A stretch of DNA of 64,000 nucleotides from an uncultured Flavobacteriales bacterium (GCA_946479285.1 CAMLFH010000005.1:124001-188000), one strand, 5' to 3'. Counted from the stretch's first letter, positions 1 to 9,549 are shown. Translations and numbers: made by a program. The notes: generated by a model from the letters alone, not told the origin.

Positions 1-683
1 TCACCTGCATGTGGATTCACGCCAAAAACAGCAATTTTCGGACGTTGAATGCCAAAATCTTTTTTTAGACTGCTGTCCAATGCTTTTATCTTGGATAGTA
101 TTTTTTCACGGGTTAAAGCACCTGAGACTTCTTTTAACGGTACATGGCTTGTAACCAATGCAACGCGCAGTGAACCACTGACCATCATCATCAGAGCTTC
201 TTCCATTCCTGCCAAATGAGCCAAATATTCCGTATGGCCCGGGAATTGGAAACCTGCTTTCCCAATAGCTTCTTTGGAAATAGGTGCTGTTACCAACACG
301 TCTATTTTACCCGCAGCCAAATCTTCTGTTGCTTTTTCCAATGAAAGGAAAGCATATTTTCCACTCGCTTCTGTTCCTTTTCCTAATTCAAACTGAACTT
401 CTTCGTTCCAAACATTGATGATATTAATCTTGCGATTAACTGCTTCATTGGCTGTTTTACAGGTCTGATAGTTGAATTCCGGTTCGTTCATTGCTTTCTT
501 GTGAAAAGAAATGGTTTTGGATGACGCGTAAATAATGGGCGTACAATCCAATAACAACCGATTGTCGGCTAGAGCTTTTATGACAACTTCCGGCCCGATA
601 CCATTGATATCACCAATGGAAATTCCAACACGAATAGGAACTGCTCGTCCTTCTTCTTTGATTTTTTCTTTCTCTTTTTCCAT
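1..683 (-). CDS. pdxA: 4-hydroxythreonine-4-phosphate dehydrogenase, C-terminal part cut by window edge
   Basis: PdxA oxidises 4-phosphohydroxy-L-threonine in the DXP-dependent pathway to pyridoxal phosphate, in the cytoplasm. About 227 N-terminal residues are visible. They include the opening VGISIGDINGIGPEVVIKAL, the metal-binding GHTEYLAHLAG stretch, the conserved VTSHVPLKEV segment and, at the window edge, FGVNPHAG; all are typical of the family (normally about 330-360 residues). The gene continues beyond position 1, so it is partial only because of the window. Its ATG (683-681) follows the pepA stop codon by a single base, which implies co-transcription and probably translational coupling with pepA. 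Identification is by family motifs and is secure. Confidence 0.95.
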   Translation of the reverse strand, partial: MEKEKEKIKEEGRAVPIRVGISIGDINGIGPEVVIKALADNRLLLDCTPIIYASSKTISFHKKAMNEPEFNYQTCKTANEAVNRKINIINVWNEEVQFELGKGTEASGKYAFLSLEKATEDLAAGKIDVLVTAPISKEAIGKAGFQFPGHTEYLAHLAGMEEALMMMVSGSLRVALVTSHVPLKEVSGALTREKILSKIKALDSSLKKDFGIQRPKIAVFGVNPHAG

Positions 684-684
684 C

Positions 685-2082
685 TTACGAAAGTCGTTTT
701 AAGAAGTTGATCATTAAACGAATACCTGTTCCCGTTCCTCCAACTCCGCGGTAATCCTGAGGTCTGTCAAGAAAAGCAGGTCCTGCAATATCCATGTGGA
801 TATAAGGTGCTTTTACGAAATGTTCCAGGAATTTTCCTGCTGTAATCATTCCTGCGTAACCGTTTCCGATGTTGTTCAAATCGGCAATCTTGGATTTCAT
901 ATCGTCGTAATAATCGTCCCAGAAAGGAAATTCAACCATGCGTTCGTAGGTTTCCATTCCTGCTTCGTTCAACATGTTGAAGTATTTTTTATCGGCATTT
1001 CCCATCATGATGGATGCGCGCGTACCAATTGCTCGTGCAGCGGCTCCTGTTAAAGTTGCGGCATCAATCACTAATTCCGGTTTGAATTTTTCGGAATAAG
1101 CCAAAGCGTCTGCCAGGATCATACGACCCTCAGCATCGGTGTTCAGAACTTCCACAGTTGTTCCGTCATACATCGTAATGATGTCGCCGGGCGTATAAGC
1201 GTTCAGTCCCGGACGATTGTCAGTAGCGGGAATCAATCCGATCAAATGTACCGGAAGTTCCATCATTGCTGCGGCATAAATTGTTCCGGCCATCATTGCT
1301 GCACCGGCCATGTCTGATTTCATGGCGTCCATCGAACCGGCAGTTGGTTTTAAGCTCAACCCTCCGGTATCGTAAACAACGCCTTTTCCAACCAAAACAA
1401 TTGGTTTTTTGTTGGTCGCTTTTTTAGGTTTGTATTCGATAATGGTAAATGTCGGCGGATCGATGGAACCTTTGTTAACAGCTAATAATCCGCCCATTTT
1501 CAATGCTTCGATTTTCGACTTTTCTAAAATGGTAACGGAGAATTGGGCTTCTTTTCCTTTTTCTTCGATTGCTTCAGCCAATTGCGTTGCATTTAGTCCT
1601 GAAACCGGTTCGTTTACCAGGTCGCGTGCCCAGAAAACTGCTTTCAAAGTAGCTGAAAGTTCCGCAAGAGCAGAAGCCGTAATCTTTGCTGAAAAATCAA
1701 TCGATTCCAGGGCAAATTTTTCCTTTGCCGCTTCTTTCCGGTATCTCAAATACTGATAGTTGGAAAGCGCAAATCCTTCAGCAAGAAAAAGGCTGTTTGA
1801 TTTTCCTCCGTCGATGAAAACGCTTTTGAGCTCTTTGGGTAAAACTCCGCGAAGTTTATGCCCCATGATGCGTTGTTTTTCATCGGTTGCCTGGTCTTTA
1901 ATAAACACAAAGTGTTTCCCTTTTAAAGGTAAATGTAAGAACTCCAGGTCTGCGTTTTTGTGGAAAATTTCCAATTCTTCAGCTACCACTTTTGGAAGCT
2001 TGGCCTGCGTTTCAAGCTTTTTCCCAACAAGGACAACGAGGCCTTCTTGCTGGTCGAACGCAGCGGATGTATTCAAATTCAT
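685..2082 (-). CDS. pepA: Leucyl aminopeptidase, M17 family
   Basis: Cytosolic di-metal aminopeptidase that trims N-terminal residues from peptides. The C-terminal catalytic half shows the M17 metal and catalytic residues: GKGVVYDTGGLSLKP (Lys and Asp ligands plus the catalytic Lys), MKSDMAGAA (Asp ligand) and NTDAEGRMILADAL (Asp and Glu ligands, catalytic Arg). I place the start at the ATG at 2082, giving 465 residues; an in-frame TTG nine bases upstream would add only three residues. The length is slightly below the usual 480-500 and the N-terminal domain is divergent, as is common outside the catalytic half. It ends one base before the pdxA start, so the two form an operon. A TAtcTTTA element at 2105-2112 on the minus strand is a weak promoter candidate. 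Confidence 0.95.
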   Translation of the reverse strand: MNLNTSAAFDQQEGLVVLVGKKLETQAKLPKVVAEELEIFHKNADLEFLHLPLKGKHFVFIKDQATDEKQRIMGHKLRGVLPKELKSVFIDGGKSNSLFLAEGFALSNYQYLRYRKEAAKEKFALESIDFSAKITASALAELSATLKAVFWARDLVNEPVSGLNATQLAEAIEEKGKEAQFSVTILEKSKIEALKMGGLLAVNKGSIDPPTFTIIEYKPKKATNKKPIVLVGKGVVYDTGGLSLKPTAGSMDAMKSDMAGAAMMAGTIYAAAMMELPVHLIGLIPATDNRPGLNAYTPGDIITMYDGTTVEVLNTDAEGRMILADALAYSEKFKPELVIDAATLTGAAARAIGTRASIMMGNADKKYFNMLNEAGMETYERMVEFPFWDDYYDDMKSKIADLNNIGNGYAGMITAGKFLEHFVKAPYIHMDIAGPAFLDRPQDYRGVGGTGTGIRLMINFLKRLS

Positions 2083-2188
2083 ATCTAACAAATTTCGTGA
2101 GTCGTAAAGATACTATTCCAATTACGAATTACGAGTGCCAAATTGGGAATTAATTTGATTAGGGGAGATCCTGGAGATAAAAGAAGGA

Positions 2189-2731
2189 TTAGTTCTTACT
2201 AGTTTGTATAATTCTAAATATCCAATTACCTTTTGAATAGGTAAATCGCTTTTCAATAAATATGCGGTCATCATTGTGACTATATTTCTCATAAATTTTT
2301 ACCGAGTTATTTGTTACAGCTTCTCCGGTAATAGCAAGATCAATTTTATTTTTTGAAAAACAATCCCAAACCGATACTGATTTCGCCTTGTTTTCACAGA
2401 CTCTTTCCATGAGTGCATGTAAACTGTCTCCCGTAAAAAATAAGGTCCTTTTAGTCTTTAATTTTAAAAGTTCGCAATAAGGCTGTTCGTTTAAATGTGG
2501 TTCGTAGTAACGATTTAATTCCTCTTGACTTGAATTTCCGCAAATACCGATGAATGATTGATAAATAATGGTATCTCCTGTTTGAAAAGGGATTTCAATG
2601 CTATTAACAATTTCACGTTTCAATTTGTCTGGTTCAGAAATTTTATAGTTCTCTTTTTGAGTTTCTATCCCGCAACTTTGAAGCGCACCAATTATTAAAC
2701 AGTACGTAAGTGATATTCTTTTTAGAGCCAT
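2189..2731 (-). CDS. Hypothetical lipoprotein
   Basis: A 180-residue protein that I do not recognise. The N-terminus is a short basic region followed by a hydrophobic stretch and a lipobox-like LQSC at about residues 18-21, so it is likely a lipoprotein exported by Sec. The rest is hydrophilic, with several Cys residues and no catalytic motif I can name. It lies on the minus strand between pepA and the DUF4349 lipoprotein, 40 bases downstream of the latter, and may share its transcript. The ATG at 2731 is the only start that gives a complete signal peptide. Confidence 0.7.
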   Translation of the reverse strand: MALKRISLTYCLIIGALQSCGIETQKENYKISEPDKLKREIVNSIEIPFQTGDTIIYQSFIGICGNSSQEELNRYYEPHLNEQPYCELLKLKTKRTLFFTGDSLHALMERVCENKAKSVSVWDCFSKNKIDLAITGEAVTNNSVKIYEKYSHNDDRIFIEKRFTYSKGNWIFRIIQTSKN

Positions 2732-2771
2732 TAGATCTTTCTTTTTCTACAAAAACCAAATAAAACAGAAT

Positions 2772-3746
2772 CTATTTATTTTCCTCTTTTCTCTTTTTCC
2801 ATTTTCTGCGAACAATCCATGCTAAAATTCCAATTAGCAGAATTGCCGGCCATTTGGAAACCATCCACAGCAAAAAGTGAATGATCGAATCCCAGCCTTT
2901 GCCTAAGGAGGAACTGGCTTTGGACGAGAAAGGTGATTCTACAGGCTTACTGATTTTTGCAGGGTATTCTTTAAACAGGTTGATGCGAAGCGTACTCAGA
3001 TCCACCTGATCATTCAGGTATTTCAAGCGTCCTTCTTTGCTTTCTATTTCTTCCATCAATTGACGAATGTTTTCTTCAATCGACAAGATCTCATTAACGT
3101 TTTTGGCTTTTTCTAGCAATTCTTTATACCGCTTTAGGTATTTGCGTTTGTTTTCGAGTCTTGTTTCGATGTCCAGGAATTCTTCGGTCACGTCATTGAC
3201 ATTCACCTTTTTGAAGACGATTTCATCTTTCCCGTTTTCAATTCCTTTCACAAGCCGCTCGAAATTCTTTGAGGGCAGACGAATGGTGAGGTGGTATTGA
3301 ATGAGTGTGTCGTTTTTATCCAATTCTTCGGTTTCGTAATATCCTTTCAGGGATTTAACTACTTGATCTATCCGGTTTTTACTTTCGTTGAAAGCCTCAG
3401 ACTTAATACGCAGTGTACCATTTTTGATGATTTTCTTTCCTCTTTTAAGCGGTTTTTGAGTCGGTGTCGCGAAAGCATCGGAAGTATAGGATACATTGTA
3501 AGTGGCAGAGCCCTGAAACATGTAGGTGTTTTGATCATAGTCATTGGTCTGACTCCTGGTTTCGTCTTCAAAACTGGATTCATAAAGGTATTGGTCTTCG
3601 CCGGATGCTTGTTCCTTGAATTTGTTATCGCTTGTTGTGATCTTTATTGGTTTGTCTTTTTTTACTACAGGGTCATTTCCGCAGCTTTGAAGGAATAGAA
3701 GGAATAGCGGCAAGAAAAGAATTCTCAGGTGATTGTGCGTTTTCAT
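2772..3746 (-). CDS. DUF4349-type lipoprotein with C-terminal membrane segment
   Basis: A 324-residue protein. Residues 1-22 are a lipoprotein signal ending in LQSC. From about residue 105 to 265 it matches the DUF4349 pattern: a KKIIKNGTLRIKSEAF opening, a conserved VNDVTEEFLDIETRLENKRK segment and a long charged coiled-coil helix pair (roughly 200-245) followed by STLRINLFK. A hydrophobic segment near 288-308 and a basic tail (RRKWKKRKEE) form a C-terminal membrane anchor. The family has no established reaction; a role in the cell envelope is inferred from topology only. The lipobox together with a C-terminal anchor is usual for this family. Confidence 0.8.
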   Translation of the reverse strand: MKTHNHLRILFLPLFLLFLQSCGNDPVVKKDKPIKITTSDNKFKEQASGEDQYLYESSFEDETRSQTNDYDQNTYMFQGSATYNVSYTSDAFATPTQKPLKRGKKIIKNGTLRIKSEAFNESKNRIDQVVKSLKGYYETEELDKNDTLIQYHLTIRLPSKNFERLVKGIENGKDEIVFKKVNVNDVTEEFLDIETRLENKRKYLKRYKELLEKAKNVNEILSIEENIRQLMEEIESKEGRLKYLNDQVDLSTLRINLFKEYPAKISKPVESPFSSKASSSLGKGWDSIIHFLLWMVSKWPAILLIGILAWIVRRKWKKRKEENK

Positions 3747-3796
3747 AAAAGGTTTTTGATCAGGTGGTACAGGTGATGGCCCCGAAGGTTCAAAAC

Positions 3797-4255
3797 TTAA
3801 TTCAATTTCACCACCTGCTGCCCGATATCTTTCAGCATTCCTATCGTTTTATTCAGATTTTTGACATCGACATCTTTTAGGAATTTTGCATAGAATTCTT
3901 CAAACTGTTTGTCGTATACTTTACAGAGTGTTTGACCTTTATCTGTAAGTGTAATGATGTTGCTCCTTCTGTCGTTCGGGTCTTCCTCGCGCAGTAAGAG
4001 TTCTTTCAACGAAAGTTTATGGATGATTGGAGTAAGATTGGCTTTATTCTTTCGGACACGGTCTGCAATTTCTTTCTGATTGATTTGATTGGTACGTGAT
4101 AATACCATCAGTACCTCCAGCATTTCAACAGTAATTCCAAGTTCGTTGTTTTTCAATTGCTTTTTAAAGTGGGCCTGAATGATAAAACGGAGATTTTTGA
4201 TAGAATCAATCAATTCTACCAGTTTAGTCATATTCGTATTTTCTGATTCAATCAT
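3797..4255 (-). CDS. MarR-family transcriptional regulator
   Basis: A 152-residue winged-helix DNA-binding protein. A helical dimerisation N-terminus is followed by the helix-turn-helix (INQKEIADRVRKNKANLTPIIHKL, about residues 75-98, read in two parts) and the wing with the family signature DPNDRRSNIITLTDKG (about 108-123). MarR proteins are usually repressors released by small phenolic or oxidative ligands; nothing here identifies the ligand. It sits upstream of the DUF4349 lipoprotein on the same strand (50-base gap) and may regulate it or itself. Two ATGs are possible (4255 and 4231); the longer is annotated. Confidence 0.88.
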   Translation of the reverse strand: MIESENTNMTKLVELIDSIKNLRFIIQAHFKKQLKNNELGITVEMLEVLMVLSRTNQINQKEIADRVRKNKANLTPIIHKLSLKELLLREEDPNDRRSNIITLTDKGQTLCKVYDKQFEEFYAKFLKDVDVKNLNKTIGMLKDIGQQVVKLN

Positions 4256-4365
4256 ACCACTCGTTCAGTCAAAACCGAAAGTTACAATCAAAACAGTTAT
4301 GCCAGGTAATAGTTACCCGGAAAACTAGTAAAGTGTGTATTTTGTTTATTGATCGGTTAAAAAGA

Positions 4366-4394
4366 TTAAACATTTATGATATGTAAATGTTTAA
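4366..4394 (-). terminator. AT-rich hairpin after the YwqK-repeat gene
   Basis: A perfect 11-bp inverted repeat (TTAAACATTTA / TAAATGTTTAA) with a 7-base loop lies directly after the stop codon of the 1303-codon gene. On the minus strand a run of seven Ts precedes it and a shorter T-rich stretch follows, so it is a plausible but weak intrinsic terminator. Confidence 0.35.
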
Positions 4395-4399
4395 AAAAA

Positions 4400-7300
4400 T
4401 TATTCCCCATATTCCATATACATTTCCTCCTCTCCGTAATATCCTTCCGGAGCTTCACCATTGTTCATGTTGATTCCGTAATATTTTCGTTTGAGTTCTT
4501 TTCCTATCTGGTAAGTAATAACGCTCACATCCAATAGTTTCTCCTGGTAATTCAAAATAGCATCCAGGTTTTCCAGGTTTGGATTCAGGCAGATCTCGCT
4601 CATGTTTTTCACGCTTCCCAAATCTCCTTTCAACCATCTTCCGTTTCGTTTACCCATCACGTATTCACCCACTTGGTTCAGGTTTCCAGCCACATCGTAT
4701 AATTTCCAAATCCCGGTTGGCAAACCGTCTTTTACCCAGCCTTCATTTTGAATAGATCCGTTGTCGTAATAGTTTTTCACGTAGCCATTTTTTCGGTGCT
4801 GGGTAGTGTCTTTTTCCCAGAAACAATAAAGCATGCGTTCTTCATTATGGTCTGTGTGGGAACAATCATATTTTTCGAATTTTTCAATGATCCAACTTTT
4901 GCTCAAGGTGTTATCATGTGCATCCAGGTAATAAAGAATTCCCTTCGATTTGAATTTAATACTGTCGTTTACGGTGATGATGCTGTCAAAGTATTCGACT
5001 TCCATCAATTTCTTTCCGTAGTAATTGAAGTATTTCCAGCAGCCTGTTTTAACTCCTTTTGAAATGGTCCCGATTCGGGCAATGGTGTCATTCGGATAGT
5101 ATTTCGTGATGCTGTAATCAATACCGGTTTTGTTTACCAAACTTGGTCTTCCGTAGTAAGGTTGGTTCAATTCATTATCTGAGTAACCAACCTGATAGAT
5201 CAACTGATCAATACTGGTACTTGTGGTGATGTCTGCAAAATTAAACCCAATGGAATCTCTCCAGTCGAATTCATAACGCACACTCAATTCATTTTCTTCC
5301 CAGATCTTTTCTTCAATGGGCTGACTGTACTGGAATTTGACATATTGGTATTTGAAACCAAGTGTATCGTAAGCTTCGTAATCATCAATGGGCTGACCAC
5401 TTAAGAAAAAGCCTTTCTTAGCTAGTTTTCCGTTGGAGTGGTATGCTACGGATTCTCCCTGAAGTGCTCCGTTTTTGAAACTCAGATTAAAGATCAATAC
5501 GGAATCTTTTTCCGGACTGGTAAAATACGTTTTTACGTTTCCGTCGATATATCCACGCTGGTAATAGGCCTGGCTGAAGAACAGTTTGTTTCGTTTGAAT
5601 TCAAGTCCTTCTTTGGCTCCATCTACAAAATTTGCATAAGTCAAAGTATCACCTTTCCAATTCATGGTGATGTAAGCACCGCTCAAGTCTCCGTTTTTGA
5701 ATGTGGACTTTGATTCCAGGAAGTATATCTTTTTTGCCGGATATTCTTCGTATTTGGAAAGTGGATCTTCGTAGTTCTCATATCCGTAATAGTCTTCATC
5801 GATTTTCCGGGGCTTTGGTTTCGGGAAAGCTACATTGTAGTCGAAATTGTCTCCATGTGTCTCACCGTTCTTGTAACCAATAGTTGATCTTACTTTTCCG
5901 AACTGATCTTTGTAAGTCCAGATTCCCTCTGCTTTTCCATTCAGGTATTTTCCTTCCGCAACGGTGAATATAGATTGTTCTTTTAACCGCTGATCACCTT
6001 TGTGCATAGCGATTTCATCTTCCGGGTAGAGTTTTCGTCCGTCGAAGTTATAGAATGCTTCTTCATAAAGTGACGAGAACACCCCGTACAGGTTGGTAAA
6101 CATTCCGGTTACAGTATGGGAAATTTGTCCGGCACCTCCCAATTCGGAAATATATCCCAATAACAGGTCGTTTCTCTTTTTAGACTTTAGGTATGTTTTG
6201 ATCGCCGACTGGTAAATTTTGTAATCTGTTTTTAGATTCGGCAGTGAGAGCTGAATGGACTGATCAGAAGCCTTCACGCTAAAGCTTCCCGTTTTATCTG
6301 TTAACTTAAAAGTTCCGGTGAAGGGTTTGCCATTTACAAATAATTGATCATCCGTTTCAACTTCGTATTTGTATTCCCAAAAGAATGCAAGTCTTTCAAG
6401 CGGAACGGTATCCGTTATAGCTAATTTCCAATATTCATTCAATGTTCCGTTTTGAATGGTTTTCAGCATCATATTTTTATACTTCCAGGTTTTGGAAGCG
6501 TTCATATTCAGGTAGTCTTCGGAGAAAACCACTTCCTGGGTTGAAACAGTATCACCCATTATGTTGAAAAGGAAAGTGTTGAGAGTTCTGATCTCCGGAT
6601 AGAAATAAACCTGTTTTGCGAGAGAAGAATCTACTTTGAAAAGTTCCTGAACCACTAAGATCTTTTGGGGCATAGAACCTTTTTTCAGATGCTTGTCTTC
6701 CGAATAGATCAGGGTGGGATTGTTGTAGTTGCGATCGTATTTTTTGTTGTCAATTATCACGAACTCCCGATTATTAACCGCGGAATTGCTTAGTAGGTTT
6801 CCTTTCGAATCGTGTCGGGTTTCGTGATATTTTACCCCGTTGTAATCGTAAAATCGCTGTACATAGAGATTGGAATCGTGGATGAAAATCACTTCGTTTG
6901 CGATCGTTCCATTATCCCAATAAACAGGTTCTTCCTTTACAAGTGATCCGTCTTTTACTTCGAAACGGTATTTTAACTGGCCGTTCTGATAATAGCTCTC
7001 CACTACGCCGTCGTAAGAGAACAGGTAGCCCATTGAGTCGATTAGATCATTGATCCGATAGCGTTTCTTATTGACCAATTCATAGTATTCGTTTTCAGAA
7101 TATTCTGCGTCCGCATCAAAATCGAATTCCGGGTCATAATAATCACCTTCATACATTTCTTCGCCTTCATAGCTGGTCAGACTTTCTTCCGGTAATTCAA
7201 GATTGTCTGTTTCCGGTTCTAAAACAGTAAGAAAAGCGAAGAAATCCGGGAAATCCATTTCGTAACCCATATCGTATTCCTCACCCAGAGAGGAAACGGA

Positions 7301-8311
7301 GGAGCTGTTTTTCAGAACCAGGGAATCCGGAGACTCATAATCCATGAATTCGTAGGGAATGACAGTGTGACGAATAATAGGTGATTTTCCTCTTTTTTGA
7401 TCGCTTCGCAAGGTATATCTGTCGATCAGGACTTTGTCTTTTTCTTTGATGACGGACAAATTTCCTTTTTTGTCAACCTTCACAGATGTTTTGAACTGAT
7501 AGATTTCCCATGCTCCGGATGGCTTATCTGCCAGGTAATTTCCGGATGTCATCAATTCCTGATTTTCATAAACAGTAAAAGGCCCGTTTTTCAACCCGTC
7601 TAAGAATGTAAAGGTTGTTTTTGTGGTGTCGTAAAGGATTTTTGCCAGTCGGTTTTCAATGGATTCTTTGGGATTGTAAGTATTTTCTGCATCGAGTTTC
7701 TGAACGTATTCAAAGACCTTCCAGGTTCCGGTTTTTTCGCTGTTCCCGTAATCTCCCGTTTTCACGATTTTTCCTTCGGGTGAAAACCAGGTACTCTTTC
7801 CTTGAATCGCGTTGTTTTTGATTGAAAAGAATGCGGCAACGATATCATTTTTATAACGGAGTACGCGTTTGGAAATGTATGGAATGTCGCGGTAATACAT
7901 CACGTAATCACCATCCGGGAGACCTAATAGGGAAGGCGTAGGATCAACTGTAATCCCAACATCGGTCGTAACCATGAAGTACGGATACAATTCAAGGATC
8001 TGCTCAAAGTCCTTGATGTATTTTTTATAGGATTTTGGAAATTTGAGCGCCTTTTTTTTTTCCAGCTCAGTAAGTGGTTCAAGGCTTATGGAAACTATCT
8101 TTTCATTTCGCTCATCCCGTTTAATGATTTCTTTTGTATCAGCAAAATTCAGGTAGTAATCCTGCATTCCCATAATGGCTTGCTGGTGGGGATAAACGTA
8201 ATAGCTTTTCCCTTCGATAGTGACTTTTTCTGTTTGAGAATGCCCAAAAAGAGAAGAAAGAGATAGAACGATTAACAGGATGAGTTTTTGTCCCGGGATA
8301 TTGCTGGTCAT
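4400..8311 (-). CDS. Large secreted protein with YwqK/MORN-like repeats
   Basis: A 1303-residue protein with a Sec signal peptide (cleavage after FGHSQ, about residue 26). Its body contains scattered units of the YwqK/MORN-variant type, in which a Gly-rich turn and W/Y strand recur: EKTGTWKVFEY and DKPSGAWEIYQF (about 185-265), YYQNGQLKYRFEVKDG (about 440), AEGIWTYKDQFGKVRSTIGY (about 795), and KNGYVKNYYDNGSIQNEG to MGKRNGRWLKG (about 1175-1235). An acidic Tyr-rich stretch sits near 365-410. Such repeats are found in many Bacteroidota surface proteins annotated as YwqK family antitoxins, a name that does not establish function. No T9SS domain is visible at the C-terminus. It follows the lipoprotein gene by 39 bases, so the two probably form an operon. 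Function unknown. Confidence 0.8.
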   Translation of the reverse strand: MTSNIPGQKLILLIVLSLSSLFGHSQTEKVTIEGKSYYVYPHQQAIMGMQDYYLNFADTKEIIKRDERNEKIVSISLEPLTELEKKKALKFPKSYKKYIKDFEQILELYPYFMVTTDVGITVDPTPSLLGLPDGDYVMYYRDIPYISKRVLRYKNDIVAAFFSIKNNAIQGKSTWFSPEGKIVKTGDYGNSEKTGTWKVFEYVQKLDAENTYNPKESIENRLAKILYDTTKTTFTFLDGLKNGPFTVYENQELMTSGNYLADKPSGAWEIYQFKTSVKVDKKGNLSVIKEKDKVLIDRYTLRSDQKRGKSPIIRHTVIPYEFMDYESPDSLVLKNSSSVSSLGEEYDMGYEMDFPDFFAFLTVLEPETDNLELPEESLTSYEGEEMYEGDYYDPEFDFDADAEYSENEYYELVNKKRYRINDLIDSMGYLFSYDGVVESYYQNGQLKYRFEVKDGSLVKEEPVYWDNGTIANEVIFIHDSNLYVQRFYDYNGVKYHETRHDSKGNLLSNSAVNNREFVIIDNKKYDRNYNNPTLIYSEDKHLKKGSMPQKILVVQELFKVDSSLAKQVYFYPEIRTLNTFLFNIMGDTVSTQEVVFSEDYLNMNASKTWKYKNMMLKTIQNGTLNEYWKLAITDTVPLERLAFFWEYKYEVETDDQLFVNGKPFTGTFKLTDKTGSFSVKASDQSIQLSLPNLKTDYKIYQSAIKTYLKSKKRNDLLLGYISELGGAGQISHTVTGMFTNLYGVFSSLYEEAFYNFDGRKLYPEDEIAMHKGDQRLKEQSIFTVAEGKYLNGKAEGIWTYKDQFGKVRSTIGYKNGETHGDNFDYNVAFPKPKPRKIDEDYYGYENYEDPLSKYEEYPAKKIYFLESKSTFKNGDLSGAYITMNWKGDTLTYANFVDGAKEGLEFKRNKLFFSQAYYQRGYIDGNVKTYFTSPEKDSVLIFNLSFKNGALQGESVAYHSNGKLAKKGFFLSGQPIDDYEAYDTLGFKYQYVKFQYSQPIEEKIWEENELSVRYEFDWRDSIGFNFADITTSTSIDQLIYQVGYSDNELNQPYYGRPSLVNKTGIDYSITKYYPNDTIARIGTISKGVKTGCWKYFNYYGKKLMEVEYFDSIITVNDSIKFKSKGILYYLDAHDNTLSKSWIIEKFEKYDCSHTDHNEERMLYCFWEKDTTQHRKNGYVKNYYDNGSIQNEGWVKDGLPTGIWKLYDVAGNLNQVGEYVMGKRNGRWLKGDLGSVKNMSEICLNPNLENLDAILNYQEKLLDVSVITYQIGKELKRKYYGINMNNGEAPEGYYGEEEMYMEYGE

Positions 8312-8350
8312 GTACTTACAGGTTTAATTTAATGAGAAAATTACGGAATA

Positions 8351-9304
8351 TTACGGATAGTAGGTGTAAGTAAATAATTCATGAGTCTGATAATTATTTA
8401 CTCCCTCTGCATGCTCTTTTTTGTGAATGATCTTTGTCGGCAATTGCTTTTTGTCATAATAAATGAGCGATTTCACGGATGTTACAAATGTTTCGTCAAT
8501 AAATGTAGAATCGATGTACCCGTTAAAATGGCCTTTATTATACTTGAAGTACCGCTTTTTAAAGAAAGGATAATCTTCGTTGGTAATGAGTTTCGGGAAA
8601 TTTCCGCTGTGATAGGAATAGTTTGAAATGGATGTTTCTTTGACCTTGTTTTTAACTTTATAACGTTTGATGGGTTTATTCGGGAAGCCTAAAACAACCC
8701 AGTCGTTTGGTAACGGACTTGCCAGTGAGTCAACTGAAAGCGGACCGAAGAACTTTCTGTTCAGTACAAAATGAATGAGATCCAAATCATTGGAAGCTAC
8801 AAAAGAAGCATAATTGGAAGATAATTTGCCGGGATCGTATGTGAAGGTATTATTCTCTACACCATAAAGATTGTCTTTTTGAACCGCTTCACAGTAATTT
8901 AATTTCCCGCCCTGGCTGATTCGGAAAGATTGGTTTGAAATGACAATTCCTTCCGAAAAATCAGTAATCTGAAGCTGGATCAATCTGCCCGATTGATTGA
9001 AAGTGTAAACCAATGTTCTTTTCGGAAAAGTTTCGTCTTCAGATTCCGGGTTGTAGGCACTTGTATCTGAAATAACTCCTTTGAAAGAAGTGATGGTTAA
9101 CTGCTGGATTTTTTGAAGAGAAACAATGCTGTCGTTAAACCAGAATGGAAAATTGATCAGGGATGAAATTTCCTCCTGAAAATAAAGCGGATGAATCAGA
9201 TCAGCCACAATTTCGGCCTCACGGACGGGAACTTTCTTTTTTTGAGTGCAATTAGAAAGCAGAAATCCGCATAAAATCAACAGGTAAACAAGGGTTCGTT
9301 TCAT
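8351..9304 (-). CDS. Hypothetical lipoprotein upstream of the YwqK-repeat gene
   Basis: A 317-residue protein with a lipoprotein signal peptide (LLILCGFLLSNC, lipobox Cys at about residue 19). The body is rich in beta-strand-like segments such as LVYTFNQSGRLIQLQITDF and TYTYYP near the C-terminus, resembling the strand pattern of the neighbouring YwqK-repeat protein, but I cannot assign a named domain. It is the first gene of a likely two-gene operon with the 1303-residue protein. Start at the ATG at 9304 gives the intact signal peptide. Confidence 0.7.
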   Translation of the reverse strand: MKRTLVYLLILCGFLLSNCTQKKKVPVREAEIVADLIHPLYFQEEISSLINFPFWFNDSIVSLQKIQQLTITSFKGVISDTSAYNPESEDETFPKRTLVYTFNQSGRLIQLQITDFSEGIVISNQSFRISQGGKLNYCEAVQKDNLYGVENNTFTYDPGKLSSNYASFVASNDLDLIHFVLNRKFFGPLSVDSLASPLPNDWVVLGFPNKPIKRYKVKNKVKETSISNYSYHSGNFPKLITNEDYPFFKKRYFKYNKGHFNGYIDSTFIDETFVTSVKSLIYYDKKQLPTKIIHKKEHAEGVNNYQTHELFTYTYYP

Positions 9305-9400
9305 CGGATTAAAAGTAATCTTTTTGTTTCGCTCCGGAAGGCTTATTTCTCGAAGTTTTTAGTTGCAGAATGTTCATATACTCCTATGAAATGTCAAAGT

Positions 9401-9416
9401 CCCGATAGCTATCGGG
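9401..9416. repeat. Perfect 16-bp palindrome
   Basis: CCCGATAGCTATCGGG is a perfect palindrome in the divergent spacer between the lipoprotein gene and ygiQ. Palindromes of this sequence are widespread intergenic elements in Bacteroidota genomes (from general knowledge; not searched). It is followed by a TTCAAA-rich stretch to about 9475. Confidence 0.7.
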
Positions 9417-9537
9417 TTCAAAATGTTCACCCATTCAATTTTGAACTTTTTAAACCATTGTAACCTTTGAAGGGATATATGTGCTGTTAATGTAATACAA
9501 AACCTTCATTTATAGGGCTTAGACGGCTCTTTTTCCG

Positions 9538-9545
9538 TAACTTTG
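9538..9545 (+). promoter_or_regulatory. -7 promoter element of ygiQ
   Basis: TAACTTTG matches the Bacteroidota -7 consensus TAnnTTTG and ends four bases before the ygiQ ATG, so the transcript would start at or next to the start codon (leaderless). No clear -33 TTTG is seen. Confidence 0.6.
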
Positions 9546-9549
9546 CCGC

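Noticed and set aside
4400..8311. Toxin-antitoxin system based on the YwqK label
   Set aside because: No toxin gene is adjacent and the protein is exported and very large; the label reflects repeat similarity only.
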